From contig OY754470.1 of assembly GCA_963575645.1 (NCBI GenBank), positions 434,001 to 498,000 on the forward strand: a stretch of DNA of 64,000 nucleotides, written 5' to 3'. This document shows, one piece after another, positions 45,855 through 56,720 of the stretch. The notes beneath the pieces are model-generated. The model searched no databases. It saw only the letters and a list, made by a program, of their open reading frames with translations, and was not told where the DNA came from. A program made the translations under genes and the position numbers. Position 1 is the stretch's first letter. Every line of letters starts with the position of its first letter. The stretch is from Xanthostigma xanthostigma. Its lineage: Eukaryota > Arthropoda > Insecta > Raphidioptera > Raphidiidae.

Positions 45855-45960
45855 CGTTGCCAGATGTCCTGATTTTGGCGGGACGTCCCGATTTTTAAAT
45901 CAAAATTAAATGTCCCGCGCGGGACAGGCTCAGTCCCGCTTTTCGGGGATAACTCGGGGA
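45855..45960. repeat. one end of a possible hAT-like element
   Basis: CAGCGTTGCCAGATGTCCTG followed by GGCGGGACGTCCCG and its imperfect repeats. I could not find a matching second end nearby. Confidence 0.35.
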
Positions 45961-46130
45961 TAACTTTCAAAGAAGTTAAATCTTCACAGAAATATCATGA
46001 ATAAGTAATTCTTATAAATAATAATTATTCTCTTATTGTAAGTTGCAATTTGTAACACTCACTCCACAGACTATTGTTTGAAACACCATATTTTTCTAAT
46101 GAATAAAACTTTTTTGAATTTTGATTTCTT

Positions 46131-46717
46131 TTGACGTGATAACGTCTTATAAATTGATGAATCACCAATCTTATAAATTGATAAAACACCGGCTGCATGT
46201 ACGAAAAAGTGTAACGTTCCTAACGGTCGTAACGTTCCGCCTGACCCTGTGCGTGCTTTTCTCGAAAACGGCCCTAACGATTTGGATGAAATTTACTGAA
46301 AAGGGATTTTGGGGGGCAAAAAATCGTTTTAGCTAGGTCTCATCTCTCGAAAAAATCGTTTTCTTACAAATTTTATCATTATAAAAATCAATTTTTTGAC
46401 GTATGAAAATACTTAAATATTGTAAGTAGGTTTTGGAATTTTATATAAACAGTGAAACAATTGTTTTCAAAATATTATGACAGCTCATCTTTGAGACTTA
46501 AAATAAATACGAAAGAAAGAAAGTTAAAAAAAAACAATTATTTTATAGGTGGTGAGTAATTTAAATAAATCAAATTAACCTAAATTTGAAGCGAAAGATG
46601 CAATATCATAGATTCGAATTATTATAATTATTATATAAATTTAGGTTATGTATTACGGAATACGTTATCACGTAAAACTATCGTCCGTAAACCAACTTTA
46701 CAGACAACCAATTTTTT
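46131..46717 (+). repeat. repeat family T, copy 7
   Basis: Near-identical to copy 1 at 11288. It ends 100 bp before the acceptor of receptor exon 4. Confidence 0.87.
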
Positions 46718-46819
46718 GACAACGTTTTTTGCAACCCGGCATAGTAGTGTCGTAATTGAGAGAGTAATTTTCTTTTCTATTCTGCATTAGGTACACATTT
46801 TTTTTCTGTATTGTTCCAG

Positions 46820-46929
46820 TCGTGGTACGACTACAAACTCAAATGGGACCCAAAAGAGTACGGCGGCGTGGAGATGCTTCACGTGCCGTCAGATCACATC
46901 TGGAGACCGGACATCGTTCTCTACAATAA
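46820..46929 (+). CDS. nAChRalpha4: nAChR alpha-like subunit, internal exon (exon 4 of the family), 110 bp
   Basis: Second visible exon of the receptor subunit. It encodes 36 codons plus 2 nt, beginning [16 protein letters not shown] and ending [11 protein letters not shown]. It contains the loop D tryptophan region (W.DY.L.W), the invariant WxPD of loop A and the loop A tyrosine in LYN. The acceptor is attgttccag at 46810-46819 and the donor is gtaagt at 46930. The length of 110 bp equals the classical exon 4 of nAChR genes. The split codon (aa + c) completes an asparagine with the exon at 56721. In insects the alpha4 gene has two alternative, mutually exclusive versions of this exon; I see only one here. 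GC content is clearly higher than in the surrounding intron. Family is near certain, paralogue less so. Confidence 0.93.
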
Positions 46930-47149
46930 GTAAGTGCGCATGTTACATAACAAGTTAACTACATAAAACATAATTTGAACTAGAGATGGATCGGTACGCG
47001 TTTTTCCAATAACAAAACGTAGTTATCAGTACTCGATAACGGTTTTTGAAACTATTTATTTTAATAACTATGTATTGGCGATACACGAGTCTAGAAGTGG
47101 TTTTGCCGTTTTGGTAGCGATATCATTTATTACAAATAGTAACAAATAG

Positions 47150-47719
47150 TTACTGATTGGTATTGAAGGAGATTTATTTGGTTGAGGAACAATTGAAAAT
47201 AAGCTTTACCAGTGTATCGCTTGTGGCCAACGTTTCGAAAAATATATTTTCATCATCAGGGCCTATGAACATGTATAATATTCGTTACATATATTATTAT
47301 AATTTCTAACTTACATTATAAACATTATAGATAGATAATACTAAAACATACCTCAATGCAAGTTAAGATGGTAAATTGTAAAAATAATTCTAATATACAT
47401 GATCATTTATTATGAATCTCGACAAATTTTAAATTTAAAATTATCATAAAACAGTTTTCTTATAAAATTGTTCTGTCAATTGTGCAAATAATATTGTACT
47501 AATGTATAAGAAAGGCTATCTCTATACAAACTGCATTTTGTTTACAAGTTAGAATTTGTTAAAATTTGTTAATTAATTATATTGCCATAAATGTTATTTA
47601 ACCCTTCTATGGCCGTTCTCTTACACTGGTAAAGCTTATTTTCAATTGTTCCTCAACCAAATAAATCTCCTTCAATACATATTTTGGAACAAAACTTCTA
47701 CTAACAATTACTGATTGGT
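47150..47719 (-). mobile_element. inverted-repeat element, Penelope-like candidate, with 12-bp target duplication
   Basis: TTACTGATTGGT at 47150-47161 and 47708-47719 flanks an insertion whose 57-nt inverted repeats are 47160-47216 and 47622-47678 (landmark GAGATTTATTTGGTTGAGG). The minus strand has hammerhead-like boxes CTGATGA (47259-47253) and GAAA (47236-47233) around a 5-bp stem. Penelope-like elements are known to have inverted or direct long flanks and hammerhead motifs. No coding sequence remains. Confidence 0.6.
47210..47275 (-). ncRNA. hammerhead-ribozyme-like motif in the inverted-repeat element
   Basis: Minus strand: CTGATGA, then GAAAA-TATAT-TTTTC as stem II, then GAAACG. Both catalytic core boxes match the consensus. 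Stem III and the cleavage position are not clear. Confidence 0.4.
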
Positions 47720-48388
47720 GTTATATTTTTGAAACACTCATTGTTGCGAATACAATGCAAATACAAAAAAAAATGTATTTGTCAACTACTTAATACAAGT
47801 ACAAGAGGTGCATTTTGTAGATTTAAAAAAGAAATCAAAATATTTTCATATTTTATTCAAGAATCAAGTGGGCCGAACACAAATAATACACATGCCATGG
47901 GCCAACAATAACGTTCATTGTACCAATTAGCTAGTCAACATTGTTAGTTATTATGCATATAATATATTATCTTTTGTTGCGTAAGCAAAAATCGTTATGG
48001 TGATTTGTTATGTTATGATTGTATCAAAATCAAAATAATTAGTTTGTTTAAAATAGATATTAAACTTCTCAGAAAACGTTCTACAATGTATACCTATTTA
48101 TTCGCCCAATAAATAGTTATCGTAGAACCGAATACCGTATTTCGGTTATTGCGCCAATACATAGTTATTGAAACTATTTACGTTTTAAAACGCACATCTC
48201 TAATATGAACTCGTATAGCGTTGTTACAATCAAAACCCTGCACACGTTTATGTTGCCTGATTGTTTATTTATAAACAATAAAACCGAAGGTGGAGAGATA
48301 TCCACACTTCCAACATACGTTACAGAAGTCACATTTCAATTATATTTTTAAGATTGCGTACCGTACTGTATAATACGCGCCACGAATA

Positions 48389-48655
48389 AAAGGCTCGGAA
48401 GTTAGATGCGAATGCGGGCTTGCGCTTGTACAGTCTGTTGAAAAACTACAAACTCGCAACTCAGCAAAATTAAAGTAGCAATAACAACTTGACAATAGCG
48501 TACTCGACTGTACTTTCAAGCAGGAAAGCGACAAAGGCAACGAGCGATCACGGCCAATCACCGACGAGCGCACGTTCCGTACAGGTAGCTGGGAGTATCA
48601 ACGACTCTAAAATGTGCCTTTGCCACGCTGTTTGTGACTAACTTCCGAACCTTTT
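48389..48655. mobile_element. TIR element with AAAGGCTCGGAAGTTAG ends, copy 2 (reverse)
   Basis: Same family as 21280-21568 in opposite orientation. The cysteine-rich 77-codon ORF across it is not conserved in frame. Confidence 0.8.
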
Positions 48656-49108
48656 AGATCCGCGGCGCGTACTATATAAGCTATCGACTTGGATTTTGGC
48701 ATAATCATAGACTCAGTCTGTATGTACTCCAAGAGTCAGAATCGCAAAGAATATTTTGTTATTTATTTTCTGGGGGGTTAGATAATATTTTTTTTCGCTC
48801 GACCAAGTAGCGCATCATATAATATGAATGAATTGCAATGCATTTGCAATAGATTATAGCGAAAAATATTTTTATTTTTTTCAGTTGCGCCATTTTCCAT
48901 TTCCTGTCTCCTCTGTCAACGGCGATTAACTTTTATTTTTACGGAACTGTAGAATCAGATATCTGACATGTGTTTACTAGAATAATACAAACTTGTCGGA
49001 TAATATTGAAGCCTATATGGTTGATTGATAGGGTAAAGACATCTATTCTCGGCCACCTATTTTCGATCGTCCACTTTTCTCTATAATATCTAAAGCCAAC
49101 GGTGAAAA

Positions 49109-49588
49109 ATAGTTATTGGCGTAACTAGTAGTCTAAGTCATTCATCGCGCTGACAGGTCATGACTTAGCCTACAAGTTGCGCCCATAATTTTATTCAACA
49201 ATTGCGCGCTATTCATGTTTTAATTATAATGAGATGTTGTAAATATCTATTTATTTCTTTATAAAAAAAACTGTCAATACTAACAGCACCAAACAGCACG
49301 ATTCAATGTTTTGGTTTGAGGTTAGCCGGTTATGAATAAACTCCATGTCGAAAACATTCGGCCTCTCAATTTTAGCCTCAATGGGTAACAACAGGGAGTT
49401 GTTGTTACCTACTATTTCGTTACGACTCAGAAAATAGTTACGTTTATTTTCATTACTCCACAATGGTCGAGCTAGTAGGAATCTTCATTGAGTTATGACA
49501 AGTAATTGTCACCAGTCGGTAAATGGCTATTTAGGGTTCGGTTTTTAGGCATGATAAAACGTGAATAACGCGCATGAGTTGAATAAAT
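49109..49588 (+). mobile_element. TIR repeat family Q, copy 3
   Basis: Near-identical to 23719-24199 through most of its length. The 70-codon minus-strand ORF inside is not conserved as a protein between copies. Confidence 0.8.
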
Positions 49589-49754
49589 GTATATTATACC
49601 CCTTGGCAAACGAAACAAAACCGTATACCCATGATCCTTAACCCAGAAGACATGAAATATGGGTTAATAGGACTCATTGAGTTTTAATATCTTGATTTTG
49701 AAAAACGAATATTCATATTAGGTATGTACAATTTGATAAATATTATTTTTTTTT

Positions 49755-50060
49755 GTAGTGAAAACTTCTTTAGCGGCGCTATACACTTTTTTTGTAATGG
49801 GTAAAAAATGTTAAACTCGCGTCAGGAAAAGTAAGAACTGGGTGAGGCTCTCTAAGTGATAGTAATTGCCAGATACTTTTTATACAACGTTAGACATCTA
49901 GCGTTGAAATATCGTACATAAAAATGCAATCTATGATACAAACCATTTTATTTACAAGTGTTGTCAATAAATAAACAATGCTTCTAAATGCAAAAAATTA
50001 AGACGTTAATATTCAAGTTTTCACTTCTGCCAGCACTCCCGGAGTGCAACCCGTCTTTTT
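49755..50060 (+). mobile_element. TIR family S, copy 3 (no amplification)
   Basis: Single-copy version: GTAGTGAAAACTTCTTTAGC start, one ACGTTAGACATCTAGCGTTG unit, and the hairpin GCACTCCCGGAGTGC end. Confidence 0.85.
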
Positions 50061-50277
50061 TGTTAAGTCAATTCTTTTCAAAGCATGAATCTCATCTTAC
50101 CTCATCAATGTGACGTTCCACAAAAAAAAATAGTCAGAATTTTTTTGTGTGATAATTTATAATAATATTTTTATCACTGAAATAACAAATTGCTAAATGA
50201 GAGAAATATATATCTATTGTTTGTTCCTATACCACTTCGTGCTGCCGTTCGTGATAAATCGGAAACTCATCAATATA

Positions 50278-51158
50278 CAGGGTGAGTCAAACCACCCGTA
50301 TCAGTCGTTTTTTTCGAAAACGGTTAGTCGTAGAGAGTTGTGTCAAAAATCTGTATTATAAAAGCCCTAATGAAGAATCGAATGGTGATATTTTTTTCCC
50401 CCGGAAAAGTCGGCTTCCCTATTAGTTTGCTCCAAAATGATCAGAACTCCGGAATGTTAAATGGCACGATAGGTCAAAAGTGGTATTGTTGAAAAGATCT
50501 TTAAAAAATAAGCAAGTTTTGTAGGACATTTTTTTTTATTACTGCCACCCCTGTTAAGTAATATTCGTTTGAAATTATTAAATTAACATGTCATAATAAC
50601 GAGCTTAATTTCAAAAGTCGACATTTAAAATCTAGTTACCTAATTAAACTATGTCACAATAAGTTTTCAATAATTGCAATTGTTTTTTTTTTGTCGGAAA
50701 ATACTTCCAGGTACTCATAACATATCTAGAAGAGCTCTGCAGTGTTTAGAAGTAAATTGAAGACAGTTTGAACATTTGTGACATTGTTTAATTAGGTAAC
50801 TAGATTTTAAATGCCGACTTTTAAAATTAAGTTTGTTATTCTGACATGTTAATTTAATAATTTCAAACGAATATTACTTAACAGGTGTGACAGTAACAAA
50901 AAAAAAATGTCCTACAAAACTTGTTTATTTTTTAAAGATCTTTTCAACAATACCACTTTCGACCTATCGTGCCATTTAACATTCCGGAGTTCTGAACATT
51001 CCGGAGCAAACTAACAGGGAAGCCGACCTTTCCGGGGGGAAAAAATATCACCATTCGATTCTTCATTAGGGCTTTTATAATACAGATTTTTGACACAACT
51101 CTCTACGACTAACCGTTTTCGAAAAAAACGACCGATACGGGTGGTCTGACTCACCCTG
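50278..51158. mobile_element. mariner-like long-TIR element, 881 bp
   Basis: Ends CAGGGTGAGTCA / TGACTCACCCTG with TA at 50276-50277 and 51159-51160. The arms match for about 380 bp each (landmarks GATCTTTAAAAAATAAGCAAG and AAATCTAGTTACCTAATTAA). Only a short unpaired centre remains and there is no transposase ORF. Confidence 0.88.
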
Positions 51159-52186
51159 TATAAATATTAATTGACTACAGGTGATTGGTGAATCGGATCG
51201 GCATTCGATACCTTTACCCTACACACAGTTGAAAATGGCGACTGTCTAAATGTGAAACCAGACCAAGCGTGTTGTTTGCAGGTTTATATCCCTCGTCTTT
51301 TGATATCGGTTTGACGTATTTACTTGCCTGTGAATTCTCTTCTTTCATTTCACGGATTTTGTTATTAGACGTCGCATCTTAATATATAGCTTACGCAGCA
51401 AATACTCATCCTCCAACCAGAAACTTCTAAATTTCGCATGTATTTACTAGCGGCCCGGTCCGGCTTCGCCCGGATTTATAAATTACTTATTAATGGCTGG
51501 AAAATTTCTTGTAGAAAAAATGCCCGGTGTTGTTATTTTAATTTATTATTAATTATTTTTTAAAAAATTACTATTGAATTTATTAATAGATAATTATAAA
51601 CTTTTAATTATATTGGCAATTTTCGTAAAGAAAACGTCGTATTCATAGATGCCCGTTAATGCGTCTGCGTTACAGACGTAGCTCCGCTTGTCCCAATTAT
51701 CACCCTCCGACCAATAACTGTGATTCCACTACGGAAGTTAAGAATTAAGTAACTACTTAATTTATTTAAATATTGAAATAAAACGTATAGCCTATGGCAT
51801 TTTTGGAATCACAAAAAACATTGCAAAAAGGTTTCATAAAAATTCGTTAAATTATTTTTATTCAAAATCTCGTTCGTATACATACAAAGAATTTTGCAAC
51901 CGAGCGATTCCGAACGGGGACCACTAATAAATGGATAAATTGAACGCAAAATTATATTATGCTTCCAATGTGATTCTCAGCAAAATAACAAAATAAAATG
52001 CCGTAGTTTAATTACGGTTCTGCAAAGAACAATACAACGTTGAAGCTTTCGAGATAAGAACAAAATATCAGTCGTTAATGGACCGAAAAACGGTCAGCGG
52101 TACTGACAAATTACTTGAGCTGCTCGGTTCTGTTAATTTTGTACTTTACGGCCTGCTCTCATCTGAACAATATAAATGTATAGTAG

Positions 52187-52915
52187 ATGAAAAAAAATCA
52201 ATGAACAAGGCCAACCATTAAAAATACAAAAATTTTTTCATATCATTTGTAAAATACTTATTTTGCATTAAAAAAAGAAGTTTCACTTTGAAAACTTTCC
52301 ACTTTTTAATTTTTGTTGCACTTTTTATGATAAATATGTTTTTTAATAAATTAATTTATTTAAATCTAACTTCAATCATATATTTTGTTTTTTTTAATAA
52401 AAAATTTGACGAAAGTGTATTTTTCAAAAAACAAGAAAATAAAAAACAGAAATAAAAATATATGAGAAAAAAATTAAGAAAATAAATTAAAAATAAAAAA
52501 AAAACAATTATAAACATAAAAAAAATTTTAAAAAAATAAAAATATATGATTAAGTATAAATATATAAATATCAAGTGGAAATAAAATGGAGTAGAAAAAT
52601 TCTTTTTCCAATGATGCTGGCGGGAATCGAGCCCGAGAGCCTGTTATTAGTTATTACTAGTCTAACGTCGTAACCGCTCGTCCACGGGGACACTCATAGT
52701 ATAAGCTGTTATTGTGGTACAGAAGTATATATGGGTGATACGAAAAATCGGTCCTATGAAAGTCACGTGGTCACAGAACTATAAAACTTGGAAACTGGTC
52801 TCATATACACGGCGTTATATTATGGGAGCCAGGCAAAATCAATGTATAAGAATACGTTAGAGATACGTCGGCATTTAGCACAGAAAAGAATCTCTAACGA
52901 GATTCTTCGATCACT
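52187..52915 (-). repeat. tRNA-bearing repeat unit, copy 2 (empty site for the hAT MITE)
   Basis: About 730 bp matching copy 1 at 5979-7533 without the MITE. It includes a tRNA-like segment and ends with GAATCTCTAACGAGATTC. Confidence 0.85.
52616..52692 (-). repeat. tRNA-like segment, second copy
   Basis: Counterpart of 6431-6508 with several substitutions, including GGGCTCGATTCCCGC in the B-box position. Confidence 0.55.
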
Positions 52916-53934
52916 GTTGCGCGCTGATCCATGTGCTAGGAAATTTTACGTAGGTACATGGAAATCTATTCTGATTTTTGGTGTTCAACATAAGAAATTG
53001 CAACAAATTAAACGAAAGTGAAACAAATTTAACAGCGCTGTTAATTTCAACTTTGACCTTTCAGAATAAGCGACATTTATTTATACGATGTGTAGAGTTA
53101 AAAAAAAAAGAAACATTTAAAGGTAAATGATTTTAAAAAGTTTGACATCAAGTCCCCAGGTGCTCATATAACAAGGAGGTGGGCTGCTGTATTTCTTCCA
53201 GCCTCTTCGTCCTCTATAAAAGTGTCCACTTAGTACTTTCCGAAACAGAAACATCAGTCTTTCCCTAATGGCTATCGTGTTTTGTTGTCTGTATTAACCG
53301 AAAGACGGCGTCAAAGAACACAGGCAGCGATGTACCTATACTCTCTAAAAACGGCATAACTGCATCTCAGATACACCAAAGCCTATACCAAAAATCATAT
53401 ATATTAATACGCTAAGGTTAAGATGTATGCCTCTCTTTTTAGAAAAAACCACACAATTTCTCCACATAAATTATAATATATCATTTTACAGATAATTGCT
53501 TGCTCTACTGACATCGACAACTAAAAAATTTATTATTGCTATCGTTTTTGTAAATTAATTCAACTCTGAACAACGTCTGCCATCTGACGGCGTAACGTCA
53601 ACACTTCGATCTGTCATCTGACCTTTATATTGTAATACAACAGACACAAACTGCATACTGCCATCTGGCGGCTTTAATTTTGAAACAGCGAGCAACGCTG
53701 AACAACGTCACAGCAATGCTGCATGATGCCATCTGACAGCTTAGCTCAACGCTTTTGCTACTTGCGCCTCTATATGACAATTTTAGTAAAATATTTCTTC
53801 GATCTGTCATCTGAGCTTCATATTGTAATACAACAAAAAGAAAAACGTTATAAGCAGTGTGCAAAATTAGAAACGAATTGAATACCTGCAATCATATTTA
53901 AAACATAATTTTGTAAAGTGATAATTATTATTCA

Positions 53935-54255
53935 AATCTTTGTGAAAATTGTGATAAGAATTATATTGGTCAAACAAAAAGAGCTCTTAAAATAAGAATA
54001 AAAGAACATCAAAATAATCACAAATTAATCCCTGACAAACATAATGTAATAACTAAACACAAATTAGAACTTGACCACAAAATTAATTGGGATAATATTA
54101 AAATCTTAGATAATGAAACTAATTTTTTTAAAAGAAATATTTCGGAAATGTTACATATAAAATCAAATAAAAATTCTCTCAATGCTCAATTAGATTCAGA
54201 AAATTTAAGTAATGTATATAATAGATATTATTTTGAAATAATATTTTGTTTTTAA
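53935..54255 (+). pseudogene. GIY-YIG endonuclease C-terminus of a Penelope-like element
   Basis: 106 open codons ending at TAA (54253). Reading NLCENCDKNYIGQTKRALKI, then RIKEHQNNH, is the GIY-YIG core as found at the C-terminus of Penelope-like retroelements: two cysteines before the YIGQT motif, then the arginine and the glutamate-containing helix. The GIY half and all of the RT are missing, so the copy is 5'-truncated at its insertion point. It lies within a Helitron, between 13-nt duplications (53919-53931, 54524-54536). The reading is unbroken and A-rich. It would have cut target DNA for priming in the intact element. Confidence 0.8.
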
Positions 54256-54424
54256 TAATTTTTATTTCTTCTTTTTAGGTGCTCACAATTATTTCCATGA
54301 CTACATAATAAAAAATTGTTTGTTATTATTTTTTCAATATTTCAATATTAAAAAAATCTTTGATGAATTTCATTAAAAATAAACAGAAACTAAATAAGTA
54401 TTAATTATTTTTTATATTTTTAGA

Positions 54425-54510
54425 TCCAATCTGAAGAAGATCCAAATCGGGATCGAAACGTTATTGTATTAATTATATTTTGTTAATATATTGTCTGAAA
54501 AATTGGTCGA
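54425..54510 (+). ncRNA. hammerhead-ribozyme-like motif in the Penelope-like fragment
   Basis: CTGAAGA at 54431-54437 (consensus CTGANGA), stem II GATCC/GGATC at 54439-54443 and 54450-54454, then GAAA at 54455-54458. CCAAT before and ATTGG at 54502-54506 could form stem I, but no UH cleavage triplet sits directly before ATTGG. So this is a candidate or decayed motif rather than a proven ribozyme. Confidence 0.4.
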
Positions 54511-55014
54511 TAATTTTATTTATTGATAATTATTATACTTATTTATTTAGTGCGAATAATTCGCACAGGTCACACTAGTACCCATAAAATGAAATTAAAA
54601 ATGGCCGAAAAAAGTGTTTGGGCAGTCATTTTTTTTATTAGAAATCAATGTTTAAAAATGTATTAATAAAAGTTGTAGATATTTATTGTCTACAAAATGT
54701 TTGTGAGACTCACGTTGACGGAGAAACTATTACACCCAACTTTTCAAGATGAATGCCAAAATGGGGGCACCGCATCATCCCGAAAACTCGCGTTTAAACA
54801 AGCCACCGGTCCGGTGTCTACCCAAAATGAACGGTTGAATAATAAATTAAATATTTTTTCAATTTATTATTTCGTAATATTAAATTCAAAATTCAAAAGA
54901 CAGTTTAATCAGTGTTCTCGTATTTAGAACTTGTAAACTGAGGGCTTGCAATATAGTGGGCATGGCTACGCTCTCTCAGGCCTCTCGCGTGTTTAACAGT
55001 TTAAAATCAATGTT

Positions 55015-55423
55015 TATGGCACGCCGTTTTTCTATTTAATAGTAAAATATTTCTCCAATAATTATAAAAATATTTAACAATATTAATTTCAGAAAAAAAA
55101 TTTTAGTGAATTTTTTTATGTGGTGACATAATAAATACATTATTATTATGTCATGACATAATAAAAATACATTATTTTTATGTCATGACATAATTATAAT
55201 TCGTCGTTTTTTCTATCTCTTCCTATGATAAGCATTTAATTTTATGTCATGACATAAAAATAATGTATTTTTATTATGTCATGACATAATAATAATGTAT
55301 TTTATAATGTCACCACATAAAAAAAATTCACTCAAAATTTTTTTTCTGAAATTAAAATTGTTAAATATTTTTATAATTTTTGGAAAAATATTTTACTATT
55401 AAATAGTAAAACGGCGTGCCATA
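55015..55423. mobile_element. palindromic MITE, 409 bp
   Basis: Ends TATGGCACGCCGTTTT / ACGGCGTGCCATA with arms of about 190 bp that are complementary nearly throughout. The core repeats TTATGTCATGACATAA. TA at both ends fits a mariner-type target. Confidence 0.87.
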
Positions 55424-56052
55424 ATTTTTCTTTATTTCGCTGTTGTAACGTAAGATTTTATATCGCTCTTAAACTTGTGAAGATGAGAAAAAAAAGCAGC
55501 TAGCCCACCGCACAGCTGACCGTCTGACTGCGTCCCTCTCTTCCCTCGCTTTCTTTTGCACATGAGCACAGCCAGAAGAAGAAAATGTTGGGAGCATTAA
55601 TGTTCGCGGGGTCGACAAAAAACAGAACGCACGAAAGAAATTAACTTTATGAGATCGGGAATCAACGAATGGAACGGACATTTACGTCTCATTTTATATC
55701 AGAACGAAACACTTTTACCTTTTATCACCGTTGCTATTTTTTCTCGGATTACAAAAAATGCTTCGCGTACAAATTCTTACGGTGGATTAAAACAAATAAA
55801 TAAGGGAACGTTCGCAAATTACGCGAGGCAAATTTGTCGAAATTGTTCGACTCCCCCTCTCCCCTTTGTGAGATGCCGTGAGATTTTGTTAGACCCCCCC
55901 CCCTCTCAAAATGTTTAACCCAGTTTTCTCGCAATTTAACTCTGTTTCTTGGGTGAAAAAAATTACGTTATATTTGCCGAGATCCCCCCCCCCCCATCCC
56001 CCACGTGAAATTAGGTGAGAAATCTATTTTATGACAACGGTACGGATAATCA

Positions 56053-56517
56053 TCATATATATTAATACGCTAAGGTTTAAGATGTTTGCCACCCTTTTTA
56101 AAAAAAACCACACAATTTCTCCACATAAATTATTATATATCATTTTACAGATAATTGCTTGCTCTACTGACATCGACAACTAAAAAATTTATTATTGCTA
56201 TTGTTTTTGTAAATTAATTAAACTCTGAACAACGTCTGCCATCTGACGGCGTAACGTTAACACTTCGATCTGTCATCTGACTATCATATTGTAAATACTG
56301 CCATCTGATGAGCAACGTTGAACAACGCTTTTGCTACTTGCGCCTCTATATGACAATTTTAGTAAAATATTTCTTTTACAACAAAAAGAAGAACGTTATA
56401 AGCAGTGTGCAAAATTATAAACGAATTGAATACCAGCAATCATATTTAAAAAATAATTTTGTAGCGTGATAATTATTATACTTATTTAGTGCGAATAATT
56501 CGCACAGGTCACGCTAG
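56053..56517 (+). mobile_element. Helitron-like element, copy 4
   Basis: 465-bp copy with both termini intact (TCATATATATTAATACG; hairpin; CTAG then T). It ends only about 200 bp before the acceptor of the receptor exon at 56721. Confidence 0.8.
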
Positions 56518-56720
56518 TAATAATAAATAATAATAATAATAAATTTTCATTTGTTTTGTTTTCATTAAGTACAGTACAATATATATCTTGAAATATTTTC
56601 CCTCTCACTAGGTAATCATATTACCTGTCTAGAAGGGAAATAATTTTTTAGTACCAACGTGGCTTACAAGCTGATTTTTACTTGAATGCTTGAATGATTT
56701 TGATTTCTTTTTCTTTGCAG

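Larger units (their letters stand above)
23658..46819 (+). other. receptor intron between exons 3 and 4 (23.2 kb)
   Basis: Bounded by the donor gtaaag at 23658 and the acceptor ending at 46819. It holds one full LTR retrotransposon in antisense orientation plus many MITEs, two tRNA-like repeats and several minisatellites. The stretches 25000-25990, 26600-27480, 30430-31390, 31600-32720 and 45400-46130 contain no element I can name. 30930-31270 is slightly more GC-rich but shows no known protein or RNA. Confidence 0.88.
46976..48212. mobile_element. possible TA-flanked palindromic element hosting the 47150 insertion
   Basis: TAGAGATG near 46983 and CATCTCTA near 48195, with matching inner blocks AACTATGTATTGGCG and CGCCAATACATAGTT. 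The arms are imperfect and the exact ends uncertain. Confidence 0.5.
53395..54578 (+). mobile_element. Helitron-like element, copy 3, interrupted by a Penelope-like insertion
   Basis: Starts TCATATATATTAATACG and ends GCGAATAATTCGC...CTAG. About 605 bp of foreign sequence (about 53932-54536, one target copy included) splits it near its 3' end, between two copies of TGATAATTATTAT. Confidence 0.82.
46930..56720 (+). other. receptor intron between exons 4 and 5 (9.8 kb)
   Basis: Bounded by gtaagt at 46930 and the gcag acceptor at 56720. It contains a palindromic element with a nested Penelope-like insertion, repeat copies shared with the previous intron, a long-TIR element, a tRNA-like repeat unit, and two Helitron copies, one of them interrupted. 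An alternative copy of exon 4 would be expected near here if the gene is alpha4, but none was seen by eye. 51170-52180 and 54580-55010 hold nothing recognisable apart from a short repeat-terminus motif near 51450. Confidence 0.88.

Noticed and set aside
54431-54510. fully formed hammerhead ribozyme
   Set aside because: Core boxes and stem II fit, but the cleavage triplet is not adjacent to stem I; kept only as a candidate motif.
55649-55918. 89-codon ORF containing SYGGLKQ, considered as an alternative receptor exon
   Set aside because: No W.DY or WxPD context and no suitable splice sites; the resemblance is only two glycines.
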